A stretch of DNA of 64,000 nt. Origin: Petaurus breviceps papuanus (taxonomy: Eukaryota; Chordata; Mammalia; Diprotodontia; Petauridae). Made by a program: the position numbers and the translations under genes. Shown one piece after another: positions 24,395 to 35,446 of the stretch (position 1 is its first letter; each line of letters starts with the position of its first letter). The stretch is from NCBI GenBank assembly GCA_028583685.1, contig JAMXIF010000031.1, forward strand, positions 2,775,305 to 2,839,304. The letters are read 5' to 3'. The notes beneath the pieces were generated by a model that was not told the origin of the DNA, searched no databases, and saw nothing but the letters and a program-made list of their open reading frames with translations.

Positions 24395-24665
24395 GGCAGT
24401 CAAAAAGCATTTATTAAGTACTTATTATGTGCCAGGAACTTACTAGGGCTACAAAAAAAAAGCAAAAAACATGGTCCCTGTACTCAAAGATCTCAACTGA
24501 GTGTAGAAGATAACATGCAAACATATGCAAGATAAGTGTGAAATAATCTCAAAAGGAAGGAATGAGTGTGCATGTGGGGTGGGGGAAAGTAGGAAAGGTA
24601 GAATTTGAGCTGAATCTTAAATGAAGTCAGAAGGAAAAGGGAGGAGGAAGGACAGTATGGCAGTA
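24395..24665 (-). mobile_element. L2 LINE, 3' end
   Basis: AAAGCATTTATTAAGTACTT, TGTGCCAGGAACTTACTAGG, GTCCCTGTACTCAAAGATCT, then GAATTTGAGCTGAATCTTA, in L2 complement order. Confidence 0.8.
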
Positions 24666-24869
24666 TCCTTTCTTCTTGATCAGGATTTATTATGTGAAAG
24701 GACTACAACTGAGACCAAAAGTGAAAAAGCTGCAAGACTATTTTCACATTAAAATTTCTCATTCAGAGAGATGGACTATAATTTTTGTCGGGAACATTTT
24801 CCTCTATCAAAGCTGATTGGAACCTTGTCTGCAACTTAACCTTCTTAGAGAGCTGACCTAAAGTACTGG

Positions 24870-24965
24870 AAGGTTAATTAGCTTTCCCAGGTTTCCAGAA
24901 CTAGGACTTGAATCCAGGTATATCCAGCCAGCTCCAAGGCTAGCTTTCTATCCACTATACCAGAG
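24870..24965 (-). repeat. MIR relic
   Basis: TTAGCTTTCCCAGGTTTCCA with GGACTTGAATCCAGGTATA and TTTCTATCCACTATACCA is an antisense MIR. Confidence 0.65.
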
Positions 24966-24993
24966 GCCTGTGTAGCCAGAACCAGATTAAAAT

Positions 24994-25002
24994 GTAACTG
25001 GG
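24994..25002 (+). repeat. Left target-site duplication of the NANOG retrocopy
   Basis: GTAACTGGG, matching 26611-26619. The preceding AAAAT may extend it with one mismatch against the poly(A). Confidence 0.7.
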
Positions 25003-26610
25003 GCCCCCTTCCTTCAAAAGCATCTTCCCTAAAACATGACCTCCAGCTCTCACTCGCAGCAATGCCAGCCCTGCCGGCCCAAAGGTAATGTCAGCTACCC
25101 TTACAACACCTGGATCTCCGCATCCCTGTCAGAGCCGTTTACCTCCCCAAACCCCTACTCTAATTTCCAAGTACAAAGTCCAGAAAAGCTCCAGCCGAGC
25201 ACAGAAACTTCTCCTTCCTTCTTCATCCATGGATATGTTTATTCAAGATATTCCTGACTCTGCCACTAGTCCAACTTCAAATAACCTTTCCTCCCAGAAC
25301 AAGCCCAAGATTCATCAGGGAAAAGAAGATCAGAGTCTGGTCAAAAAACCTAAGATGAAGACAGTGTTCTCTCAGGCTCAACTAAATATACTCAACAGCA
25401 GATTCGTGGAGCAAATATACCTCAGTCCACAGCAGATCCGAAATGTGGCTGAGAATTTGAACCTTACTTACAAACAGGTCAAGACCTGGTTTCAGAACCA
25501 GAGAATGAGGCAAAGAGATGGCAGAAAGATACCAAGTGGTCAAAGAATGGCAATAGTATGAGTATGGTTCAGAATGGATCAGCTCTTGGGAAGTACGTAA
25601 GCTTCTACTCTGCATTTCATCAGGACTGTATGATGAATCCTTCTGGAAACCTTCCAGTATGGAATAACCAGACCTGGAATAACCAGTTCCAGAATGGTGG
25701 AGAGGATACCTATCAACACCAGATGTTTCAGCACCCCTACCCTGTCAATGACTTGGGGGCTACCTTTGGAAACAATATTAGTGAGGTCTATTTTATGAAA
25801 CCACAGACTACTATGAGTTTTAATGCCCCCCCCCCCACACCATGGAATATCTTCCAAACATGCAGCTGAACCACAGCAAGTCAGAAGAGACCCATGATTG
25901 TCAGCAGGCCAGTGATGTTCAAACACAATTCTTCGATCCCAGTGGGGTGCCTATATTCCACTCATAATCTAGGCAGTTAATTCCCCCTCCACCCCCCGAA
26001 AAAGTACTCTTTCCAAGGTTTTTTTACCCCTGGTTTCTTTCCCTGCCTTTTTAGTATCTCTGTTACGTGACTGTTGTGGTTGGTTGGTTTTATATGAGTG
26101 AAAGCATATCTTAATGTACAGAGGGTTAGATTTTGCAGGCTGGTTCCAGGTTTAGGCACTATTGGACTATATATAAAAAGACTGTAAGCTTTAGAATCCT
26201 GATCTCAAGTGACTATCAGTTGAAGAAAAAGGTGTGAAAAGGCATGTTAATAAGAAAAGTCAGATTGGTGGGATTTGATGCCTTTGAGTTTTAAATTAGG
26301 GTTTTGGAAAAATTATGGTTAGGATAGTAAGTTAAAGGTAGTTATCTTTCTGGATTTTTATCCTTAATATATTCTTTTAATAGAAACAGATACAAGTTCA
26401 TGCTTGTGGCTTTCCTCTGAGATTATCCCCCCAGTTTGTCCCTGTATATGTTTTATTTGTACGTAGTTGTCTGCATGTTCTCCCATTAGACTGTGAGATC
26501 ATGCAAGGACAGAAACCATCCCTTACCTTTCTTTGTATCTGAAGTGCTTAGCACAGTGCCTGGCACATCGGAAGCTCCTTAATAAATACTTGTTCATTTG
26601 AAAAAAAAAA
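25003..26610 (+). pseudogene. NANOG processed pseudogene (retrocopy)
   Basis: An intronless copy of a whole NANOG mRNA: a short 5' UTR, ATG at 25036, stop TAA at 25965-25967, a 3' UTR of about 640 bases, AATAAA at 26581-26586, poly(A) at 26601-26610 and a 9-base duplication at each end. NANOG is the pluripotency homeodomain factor. Seen: PSSSMDMFIQDIPDSATSP (N-terminal domain), a homeodomain at about 25345-25523 with KQVKTWFQNQRMR, a short tryptophan repeat (WNNQTWNNQ) and a C-terminal tail. The frame shifts between about 25190 and 25230, near 25512, and in the C-run at about 25827, so it is not a working gene. The homeodomain itself has no stop. It is antisense to RHEB in intron 1. The parent gene is not in this window. 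Confidence 0.92.
26400..26600 (+). mobile_element. L2 3' end forming the end of the NANOG 3' UTR
   Basis: GTCTGCATGTTCTCCCATTA, GACTGTGAGATCATGC, GCACAGTGCCTGGCACATCG, CTCCTTAATAAATACTTG: an L2 terminus. Its AATAAA lies 15 bases before the poly(A) of the retrocopy, so the parent mRNA appears to have used the L2 signal. Confidence 0.8.
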
Positions 26611-26619
26611 GTAACTGGG
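26611..26619 (+). repeat. Right target-site duplication of the NANOG retrocopy
   Basis: GTAACTGGG directly after the poly(A), identical to 24994-25002. Confidence 0.7.
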
Positions 26620-27084
26620 AAATATTTAACAAAATAAATAAAAACACAACAGAACACAGATAATGTTAATTGTGTGGTTTTCGAAATCAATATGCAACTC
26701 ACAGGGATCCTTACATGTGGCTTAGTGGTCCCCATTTTTTTATCTGAGTTTTACACCATCTTATCACTAAATACAATCTTAGAAAATCTATCTGAACAAC
26801 TATCTTTTGAAGGGAGACAGTCACTGAAAAATAGCAATGATAGAACACAAAACCAATGATAAAATATTAAGTCCCCAAATTCTATTTATCTTCCCATTAA
26901 ACAATATTATACTGCCCCCTCCCTTAAAATCTCTATTGTAAGGATGGATTTCTGGGAGAGGGGGAGAAGAGGAATGTACTGGGAAATAAAGGTGATACAA
27001 AAACAAGAAGCATACGAAAAAATTTAAATGTTTGTAAGTCTGGGTTAGTTACGGCTTAGCCAACAAAATTTAAACTATAAATAC

Positions 27085-27445
27085 TTGTGATTCCTTGCAC
27101 ATGACACTCCATGTTTCATCTCTATGCCTTTGTACTGGCCATTCCCCATACTTGGAATGCTCTCTCCTTCCCAACTTCTAACTTTTAGAATCCCTAATTT
27201 CCTTTAATTCCTGTCACCTTCTCTAAGAAAGCCCCAGTCTTTCCCCCAGTTCTAGCTTCTGGCAACAACCCTATTAAAATTACCTTTTACCTACTCTGTA
27301 TTTATCTTGCATGTATTAATTTATATATGCAGTCTTCACTTCTTAGAATGCAATCTCCTTGAGGGGAGGGGCTGTTTTTAATTTTCATTATGTGCCCAAT
27401 CACTCAGCACAGTGCCCAGAACACAATAAATGCTTGTTGATTGAT
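27085..27445 (+). mobile_element. L2 LINE, 3' end
   Basis: ATGCCTTTGTACTGGCCATT, ACTTGGAATGCTCTCTCC, TAGAATGCAATCTCCTTGAG, CACTCAGCACAGTGCCCAG, AATAAATGCTTGTTGATTGA. A good L2 3' UTR. Confidence 0.85.
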
Positions 27446-27449
27446 GGCT

Positions 27450-28840
27450 TTTCAGTGAAAAAGAGAAGAAAACCAAAATAAAGCTGAATAGTTTTCATTT
27501 ATATTTCTTCCATCGAGGAAAAAAAAATTAAAATGACCAGTAAGCGGACTTTTGTCACTTCCAGCAACTTTGAAAGACCTAATTTAGGCTACAGGCCCTG
27601 GTTTTTGTTATGTCTAATTTCATTTTTAAAAACTTTCAGCTTCCTTATAACAGGATACCACAGAGTCAAGATTATTAACATTTACCCACAAAATGGAAGG
27701 TCAAGGAAAGAAATGAGTGATGGAGACAGAGAACAGCTTTTGATGTGGTAAACCTGGGTAAGAAATAAGAAAAGTGATGAAGGAGATAAACAAGATAGTT
27801 TATGTACAAGAAGGAATTCATTAGGTAGAATGAAACTGTAAGTAGCAAAAGGCACAAAAGAAAGAAGGAAGAGAACCTAACATACATGAGATTATTTTGA
27901 AGGATGGCAGAGAAGAAATGTAAGATTGAAGAATTCACAAGATTAAGCGTTAGCCCTGTTAAGCTGGGGTGGTAAAGATAGAACCATTTTAGCAAGTACG
28001 AAGAAATAATGTATAAATTAGTCATTATTACAAAGGGGTTATTACCTGTCAGATGTTCAGTATTTGGTGAGTTTCTCAATAAACATTATCCACCCTCAGA
28101 AAAGTATACTCCAACTTGAGGCAAGGTATACAAACACAAAACAATGAGAATAATGAAAATCTGCATATAAGTGCCAAAGTCACTACATAATCCTTTTAAG
28201 TATGAACCTATGGAAGATGAAAGTTCTAATGCCCATTTAGAGTTTAAAAAGCCAAAATCAAGCCTGTAACCTGGAAACAATAAGCAACAATACTAGCCAA
28301 AAGAAATAATCTACCTTAACAGAGGTCACGTTGTTATGCGCTAATGAAAACTTCTTATGAATGAATCAGATCACAGGAACAAAAGATCTTTTTTTTTTTG
28401 AGAGAATGACCTAAATTGCTCAATACCAATTTGAATCCAGATGACATAGAATGGGATTTTAGTCACTTTTTCTTTGCTCTTTCCTTCAAGGAGCTAGCAC
28501 TACACATTTAACTAAAAGCAGAAACGGAGGTTACACTTGCTCTTCCCTACATTTCAGCAGACACAAGAGTTGACAGAGAATGTCTATTTTCTACTGTACA
28601 TCAGCTCCACACCATCTCCACTAAAAGAGAACTGTTAGTCCTTCATGGGTGGAACTGGGATTGAACCTTCTAAATTCAGTGTCAGCTGACAATTAGTGCC
28701 CTAATGAATAAGCTCAGTTACTATTAAAGGATTTTAAGTTACTCTTATGACTCCTAGGCTTTAGTGTCACCAACTCTGGGAAAGATATGAAGAAACTGGG
28801 TTTCTGTGTTCTTCATCTTTTACAAACTGTGAAGCAATAT
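27450..28840. other. RHEB intron 1, nothing recognised
   Basis: AT-rich. A 134-codon open frame on the minus strand (27675-28079) is hydrophobic but shows no family resemblance and is probably chance. Confidence 0.4.
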
Positions 28841-28847
28841 AACTTGA

Positions 28848-28995
28848 CCAGGTATTCTTAACCTTTTTCGTGTCACTTTTGTCAATCCTATGAAACTAAC
28901 AGACACCTTTTCCAAATAATGTCTTTAGATGTATAAAATAAAATAGACATCATCACGAAGGAAACCCAAACTAAAAAGAAAACTCACTCAGCTAA
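28848..28995 (+). mobile_element. hAT-like DNA transposon relic
   Basis: GTATTCTTAACCTTTTTCGT then AATAATGTCTTTAGATGTAT and AAAATAAAATAGACATC resemble the old mammalian non-autonomous hAT whose ends read GGTTCTTAACC. Family name uncertain. Confidence 0.5.
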
Positions 28996-29453
28996 TCCAT
29001 CAAAATAAACACAAACACATGTTTTAGACTAAGTCTATGACTAGACTATAATATGAAATGCACCCAGAGAAAATAGTTGCCAGGATCAAGCTGGATTGCA
29101 CTTAAAAACTGGACAATGCTTTCAAAGGTCCTACTCTCTATTCCCTGCTGTAATATCCTCTAACATTTATTCTTCCAATGATGCAATATGATTATAAATC
29201 ACGTAATAGTACAATATAAAAAGAAACTAAATTGCAAGTGGTCCAAAGAACAAGAAAAAAACTGAGTTACAGTAGATTGCAGTAAATAACCATGATGACT
29301 TGTGAAGTAAAAGTAGCATAAAGAATAGCAAGGTCATATATAAGAAGATATCACTTTCTCAAAACACTAGAAGGAATCGATGGAAGACCTTCATTGTAAT
29401 GAGAAGGTGCTCTCTGGAAGAATTACAAAAGGATAAAAGTAAATATTGCATGA

Positions 29454-29704
29454 GGGCAGCTAAGTGGCACAGTGGATAAAGCACTGGGCCTGGATCTGGG
29501 AAGACCTGAATTTCAAATGCAGCTTCAGACACTTACTAGCTGTGTGACCCTGAGCAAGTCACTTAACCCTGTTTGACTTAGATGTTTCCTCATCTAAAAA
29601 TGAACCAGAGAAGAAAATGGCATAATACTCCAGTATTTTTGACAAGAAAACCCCAAATGAGGTCATGAAGAGTCAGAGATGACTGAAATGACTTAACAAC
29701 AAAA
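29454..29704 (+). mobile_element. MAR1 SINE
   Basis: tRNA head GGGCAGCTAAGTGGCACAGT, core CACTTACTAGCTGTGTGACC and the RTE-derived tail (GAACCAGAGAAGAAAATGG, ACTCCAGTATTTTTGACAAG, TGACTGAAATGACTTAACAA). This head-plus-RTE-tail design is diagnostic for marsupial MAR1. Confidence 0.85.
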
Positions 29705-30189
29705 CTGCACAGCACAAGGTTACACATTCAGTTGCCATATCTTGTCCTTTCTCCCTCCACATCTAAGATCCCTTGTCTCTATTTACAAGCTACCATCTTA
29801 CTTCTGGCCTTCATTACTCTTTAAAAAGCAGAGGTCACATTAAGAAACCTTGTACTAAAATGTTCGTAGTACACCTTTTAAGACTGAGTGACGTATCATA
29901 GGGCAGGAAGTTCCTTCCTCACCTTCTCATGGGAAATTAAGCAAAGGGTTAAATCAGAGATAGCTACCCAGGCAGAGAGTTTGGGGCAGGAAATAGGCCA
30001 ATTCTTTCCCCTTGACTGAATAGTAATTATAAAGATTTATGTTTTCTTTAGAGCAAGGAGAGTTACCAGTCTTCTAGAGAACCAGGAATGAATGGTGAGG
30101 GAGAGAGGGAAGAACACCTAGACTACACTTAAGAGACTCCTAAAGTCTCCTTGCCTCTGGTCTCTCATTACTGCAGTACATCTATCTAT

Positions 30190-30580
30190 ACACTGCTGAC
30201 AAATGATTTTCCTTAAAGTGTAGATCTGACTACATGACTCCTTTATTCAATCAACTCTAGTGACTTATGCCTATTGCTTCTAGAATAAAACAAACGGTTT
30301 AGCTTTAAACTCCACAACCTGGCCCCAACCTATTTTTTTTCTTCACTGGACATTATACCCTCTCTCACATTTAGTACGCCAAGTTGGCCTTTTCTTTGTT
30401 CCTCACAGAGAACACTATACCTCCCACCTCTGTGACTATGTACTGGCTGCCTCACATGCCTGAAATGCACTCCCTCCTTAACTCCTCCTTACAGAGTAGA
30501 GTTCCTCCCTCCCTTTAAGCTTCAGCTCAGAGACACCATCTTCTACATGAAGCCTTGTTTTTTGCTTGACTACACCCATT
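30190..30580 (+). mobile_element. L2 LINE, 3' region
   Basis: GATCTGACTACATGACTCCT, TTGCTTCTAGAATAAAAC, ACAACCTGGCCCCAACC, TGCCTGAAATGCACTCCC, GAGACACCATCTTCTACATG. A long L2 piece cut off before the usual terminus. Confidence 0.85.
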
Positions 30581-30589
30581 TGTTAGAAA

Positions 30590-31280
30590 GAAAGGTGGTT
30601 TCTACAAGGTTTAAACAGATTAAGTTCATGGGATGCGACAGAGAAGAAATAAAGTAAAAAACATCAATTAAAAATACACAGAAAAAAAGTGCAAACAGGG
30701 CAATTTTGTTAGAATCTTGTTAAATGTAAGGTACGCTTTGTGAAACAAACTGCAGATAACAAAATTTCAGATTTGTGACTGAAGATTAAGTTCACAAAAC
30801 AAAATTTTAAAATAAGTTTTTTTTCAAGAGCACAGTATCTGTTCTCTACACAGCAGTCACACAGGGATTACTTTTCATTTAAATAAATAGACTAGGAACA
30901 CATTTTCCCAAATAAGTGTTATTTATTTCAAAATACAGTATAACCTCCTTGGTATGCTAAACAGTTATTCTAATAATTCTGCCACTTCTTGTTCCCAGAT
31001 CTCTACTTTTGGATTTGGCATCAGAACAAGAAAATTAAGTATCCAATTGATCCTTCTAACTTTTTCTTCGAAACTAAAATCGGCTTGATTACACACCTTA
31101 TCTACAAATACTAAGAATAACTTCTGGTTATTCCAAAGGATAAAAATTTGCCACCATTGAAGAGATTTCCAAAAATATGCAATAGGCTCTAAAGGCAAGT
31201 CTGAAACATTTTGAACAGCAGCACTGATCACGTAAATCAATGTATCCCCGCCCCCCCCCACCACAATGTTCATTTGAATA
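30590..31280. other. RHEB intron 1, nothing recognised
   Basis: AT-rich. The minus-strand frame 30965-31285 begins in a C-run and looks like chance. Confidence 0.4.
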
Positions 31281-31287
31281 TACAATA

Positions 31288-31445
31288 ATTATCTTTTAAA
31301 GGGGATCTTAACCTGGTGTCCAAATAGATTTTCAGAGGGTCTGTGAACTTGGAACTCAATAACAGCTATAGATAACATTCTTCTAAGAAGGAATTCTGAG
31401 CTTCAGACTACCAAACACACAAAAAAATTAAGAAACCCTGTTTTA
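31288..31445 (+). mobile_element. Short hAT-like non-autonomous transposon
   Basis: Ends GGGATCTTAACCTGGTGTCC and TTAAGAAACCCTG form imperfect inverted repeats, with GGGTCTGTGAACTTGG inside. About 160 bases. Confidence 0.6.
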
Positions 31446-31449
31446 AATT

Positions 31450-32620
31450 CAAAAGACATGTGTTACCTCATGGTGTGGAACTGACTCTGGTTACTCAAAG
31501 GCTAAGTGAGAGGAGCAAAAGCTCTGGTAGTTATAATATATTGTATTTAGTACTAATTTTACCAAACTTAAAATATTGGTGGGGGAGGGGCAGTGATACA
31601 TAGTGAGTTGGAGAGCTGCCCCAGACAAGTATGGAAAGGATCATCAAAAGTCAGCAACCATAGAAAAAATAAATTCAGTCACTGTACTCATGAAATGTGG
31701 AGAGGCTGCTAACTGAGTGACTGGAGTCCACACTAATGAAATCATCAATCTTTCAAAATATCAAACTAATAGTAACAACTGTCACTAACTCCTGGCATAT
31801 TTAAAAAGTAGTTAACTGTTGCATCACATACATGTATAAAATCAACAATTTCTGATATCCCAGAATGACCTATTTTGTTTCATGACAGTGGATTATACTT
31901 CTTGGGAGAGAAGGATCTATCAGCACTATGCAGTGAAAAGGCACATAGTGGTCCAACTGGTTTTCCAGGAACTTCTGGAACTCAAGTTCTCAGTGACCCA
32001 GAAACAGGTGGATAAATCAACAAAGTCTCTCCAAACCTCTGTTCAAGTAGATTAGAGAAACGGAAATTTGTGGACGTGGAAAACATAGAGATGACGCTAA
32101 TAATGTTATTCTAGCTACACATTCATTCAGATCTAGCTTCAAAAAATAAGACTATTGTCCCAAGTATTGAGTGTAGCAATCAACTAAAAAGTTCAGGACA
32201 ACTTTTTGTGAGAATGTTTGCTCTGTGAGATGAGAGTCATTATGCTTCAGAACTTGTGGAACAGTGATGGACATCCAATAGGAAGAGTAAGTCAAACTCA
32301 ATACTACTGGCTTTCAAGAACCCATAGGACATTTTGTTAGTCCCCTTTGACAAAAGCAGAAACATTAAACAATTCTGGTTCTGCTCAATGGAAATAAGAG
32401 TATATTCCTCTCCAGAGTCCAAATGCAGGATATTTATTTGCTAAGATAGTGTTGGGGGAGAGTAAGTCTTGTCAGCTTTGACTTTAAGTAATCCTGAATC
32501 TAAAGGGATGTCTCCTTTATGGTATGTCTGTGTGGAAAGATGTTCACTATTTAACAAGCATCTTTATAAATTAGAAAGAACACTGGACTAGGAGTCAGAA
32601 GCCCTTCTGGTTCTGGTTAA
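31450..32620. other. RHEB intron 1, unexplained stretch
   Basis: No repeat family recognised. Two short open frames (plus strand near 31880-32030; minus strand 32240-32422) do not match any protein I know. Confidence 0.4.
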
Positions 32621-32624
32621 GCTT

Positions 32625-32875
32625 TGGGAATGGCCTTCCCTCCATACCTAAGTTGCACGGTAACCAAAGTTTCCTTCAAAATTTAGTTCAAAAGTCACCT
32701 CAACTGAAGATGCTGCAGGATCTTCCCAGCTGCTAGCATCTCCCCTCCAAAATGATCTTCATATCCTTATATGTGGACACATTCCCTCCCTCAATAGAAG
32801 GTAAGCTTCTTTTAAAGTAGAACCTATTTCACATTTGTTCTCATTGCATCATCTGGCACAAAGTAGGTGCCTGCT
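32625..32875 (+). mobile_element. L2 LINE, 3' end
   Basis: TTCAAAATTTAGTTCAAAAG, TGTGGACACATTCCCTCCCT, GGCACAAAGTAGGTGCCTGC in L2 3' order. Confidence 0.7.
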
Positions 32876-33284
32876 GGATCATTACTTTCACTCTTTGGAC
32901 TTTAATTTTCTCATCCTCAGAGTGAAGGAGTTGTGGGTTACTTTCTATTCTAATATTTTTCAAGTCTATACTGTTTGTTTATCAAAGACCAAGAAACTCT
33001 ACATATACAAAAAAAAAAAACCTTTTTCTTTAGTCATACCCCTAGAAGAAGGGATGTAGGACCACATTACAACAATTTTCCTAGGAGAGTCTTGATGTTT
33101 AACTACCCTGGTACCCCAGGCCTTTCATTTGAGAGGGATGGTAATTTTTTTTGTTTTGACTCCTATATTAAAAGCAGAATGTACCTATTTGCTAATTTTT
33201 TATATACCTTCCTTTTATAGCAATATTTCACCCAGTTGTTGGTTTGCTTTAGGAACACACAGGTGGCACATTATTTGCCTATTA

Positions 33285-33722
33285 AAACACCGATCCTTTT
33301 TTCACCTACATTATTTCTGTAAGACCAGATTTCCATCATATATTTCAACCAAAAAGAATGTCACAACTTAATGTAAGAACAAATATAAGGATCCATCTGT
33401 CTTCTATTGAGACAAAAATGGAAGAAATTTGAAAAAAATATGTAAGTGCCACTTACCACTAATTTTTTTATTCTGGGAATTATTTTTTATAAAAAATATT
33501 ATTTATATTAACCTGTAATTGGGTTTATTATCATTATTTTAAAATGAATTTTTAAAAAACATCAGTTTTCATTTCTAATACAGTATATAGTACATCTATT
33601 ATGTGTGTGTGTGTGTGTATATATATGTATATATCGCTTTCACATAAACCAAAGCTCTTTGAGGTCCTCAATTTTTAAGAATGTTAAGGGGGCCTGAGAC
33701 CAAAAATTTTGAGAAGAACTAC
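33285..33722 (+). mobile_element. hAT-like transposon relic
   Basis: The right part, AAACCAAAGCTCTTTGAGG, CTCAATTTTTAAGAATG and TTTTGAGAAGAACTAC, matches the right end of the copy at 58965-59549 by eye. The left end is not clear. It includes a (TG)n(TA)n at about 33604-33637. Confidence 0.6.
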
Positions 33723-34534
33723 CCATGGCCAACCTGTCCTTCTATCATACTACAATTTTAATAAATAAAGTACTTGTGTATGTAGCCTGTTAAAACCTTA
33801 GATCAATTTTTACATCAGAAAAAAAAATCTATGAAAAGAAGCTATAAAATGACACCTTTCCCATTTAATGGTGCCTTTCCTATAAGGGATACTGAAACTC
33901 CCCTCTATATTACAATAGAGATTTATCATCAACTTACAATACTTTTCTCACAACCACTCTGTGAATTAGTTAGCTGGTGTAAGTTGTTCATTTTTCAGAA
34001 AAGGAACCTGAAATCAAGCAGCATTAAATATCCATGATCAATAGAGCACATCAAATCACAAGAAATTCAAATATGAATTTCTATCAGTCAAGACTTTTTC
34101 AATTGGTCCAGATCTGTGAATCTCTAGTGTGGAAATTACCTTTCTTGCAACAGATTTGGAACTTAGAAGTTTCAGAGTTGAGTTTGGGACATTCAGATGT
34201 TAAGTGACTTGTACAAGATCCTTCAACTAGTCTGTGTAAGAAGTGGAATTTGACTCAAGTATTCCTATCTAATTCAACACTACATTACCAATCTTTACAC
34301 CTCCTTTTTCCAAGTAAGACTTCTTGAAATGGTCAAATTTTGATTTAAAAATAACTTGGTATTTCACCAATAAGCTTTGCATATTTAATGTGTAAATCTG
34401 TAGCTTCCCTTTTCACAAATATACTAATGATATTTTAACATGCACTCATCCTATAAGTCATTTCAACTGAAAGAAAAATGTCAAATTCCAAGGATGTGTA
34501 TATAGCTGATCTGTCTTACAGAAATAAAATTTGA

Positions 34535-34690
34535 GAGCTGAAAAATACCTGAGGTCACCTAGTCCAACCCTTTCATTTTACATATGAGGAAACTGAGGCA
34601 CAAAGAGGTTAAGTTACTTGCCCAGGATCATACAATTATCAAGTATCTAGCCCAAGGTTTATGCTCTCCAAGTACTTTTAACTGAGACTT
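34535..34690 (-). repeat. MIR SINE
   Basis: Antisense MIR: CACCTAGTCCAACCCTTTCA, TATGAGGAAACTGAGGCAC, GTTAAGTTACTTGCCCAGG. Confidence 0.8.
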
Positions 34691-34694
34691 CTTG

Positions 34695-35430
34695 GAAGTG
34701 ACTTGTGACAGAAGATACAGTCTAATAATAAAGTCAAAGAGTTTGTTCTGCTTCTTTAAGAATACCAATACTTTGTATATTAACTAGTTAATTCTTCACA
34801 GCATAACTTTAGGAAATTTTCATTTTACAGATGGAAGGAATCAGACTAGACATTTTCTTTCTGTATGTTATACCACAGATGATACAGAAGTACCCAGGCT
34901 CTCTACTTTCAGTTCAGTGTTTTTATCTACCAAACCACATTAAAAGAAAGAAAATCACTGTCAAAAATATCACAGAAGACTGAACTCAATTACTTTATTC
35001 AAGTGAAACATAAGTTTTTAAAAGTAATGGAAAGCATCATACATTTTATAATATTAGACCAAGACAGGTATTTATTAAAAACAAGTTTGCTTTTAAGATC
35101 TTCAAAGAACCACAACAAAAACTTATACATCAGACACCAGAATACTATGTGAATGAAATTTCTTAAATTATAAAGTGACCAAAGAAATTACACAATTGAC
35201 GGACATTTAATAGTTAAAATGATATTGTGATGTATATATACTTTTTTTAAAATCAAGGCTAATTAACAAAGGAGCCATTTTAAATAAAAGAAAATCACCG
35301 TGATAGCAGTGATTTATGGGAGCTATTTTAGTTGCTATTTTTAAAAACGTTCTCAGAATTTTCTCCCTCCTTTGAGTTCTACCCAAACAGAATTTTCATG
35401 ATTTCAGTTACCTTAGATTAAAGAACATGT
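34695..35430. other. RHEB intron 1, nothing recognised
   Basis: AT-rich sequence before the L1 at 35447; a possible degraded MIR-family piece lies near 34780-34880. Confidence 0.35.
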
Positions 35431-35434
35431 CTTT

Positions 35435-35446
35435 ACTAGTTACAAA
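35435..35446 (+). repeat. Left target-site duplication of L1
   Basis: ACTAGTTACAAA, repeated at 36881-36892. Confidence 0.85.

Noticed and set aside
27675-28079. A 134-codon hydrophobic minus-strand frame
   Set aside because: AT-rich hydrophobic translation without family similarity, no start context and no neighbouring exon.
28620-28730. tRNA-like text (TGGAACTGGGATTGAACC)
   Set aside because: No intact acceptor stem or anticodon arm; most likely an old SINE relic.
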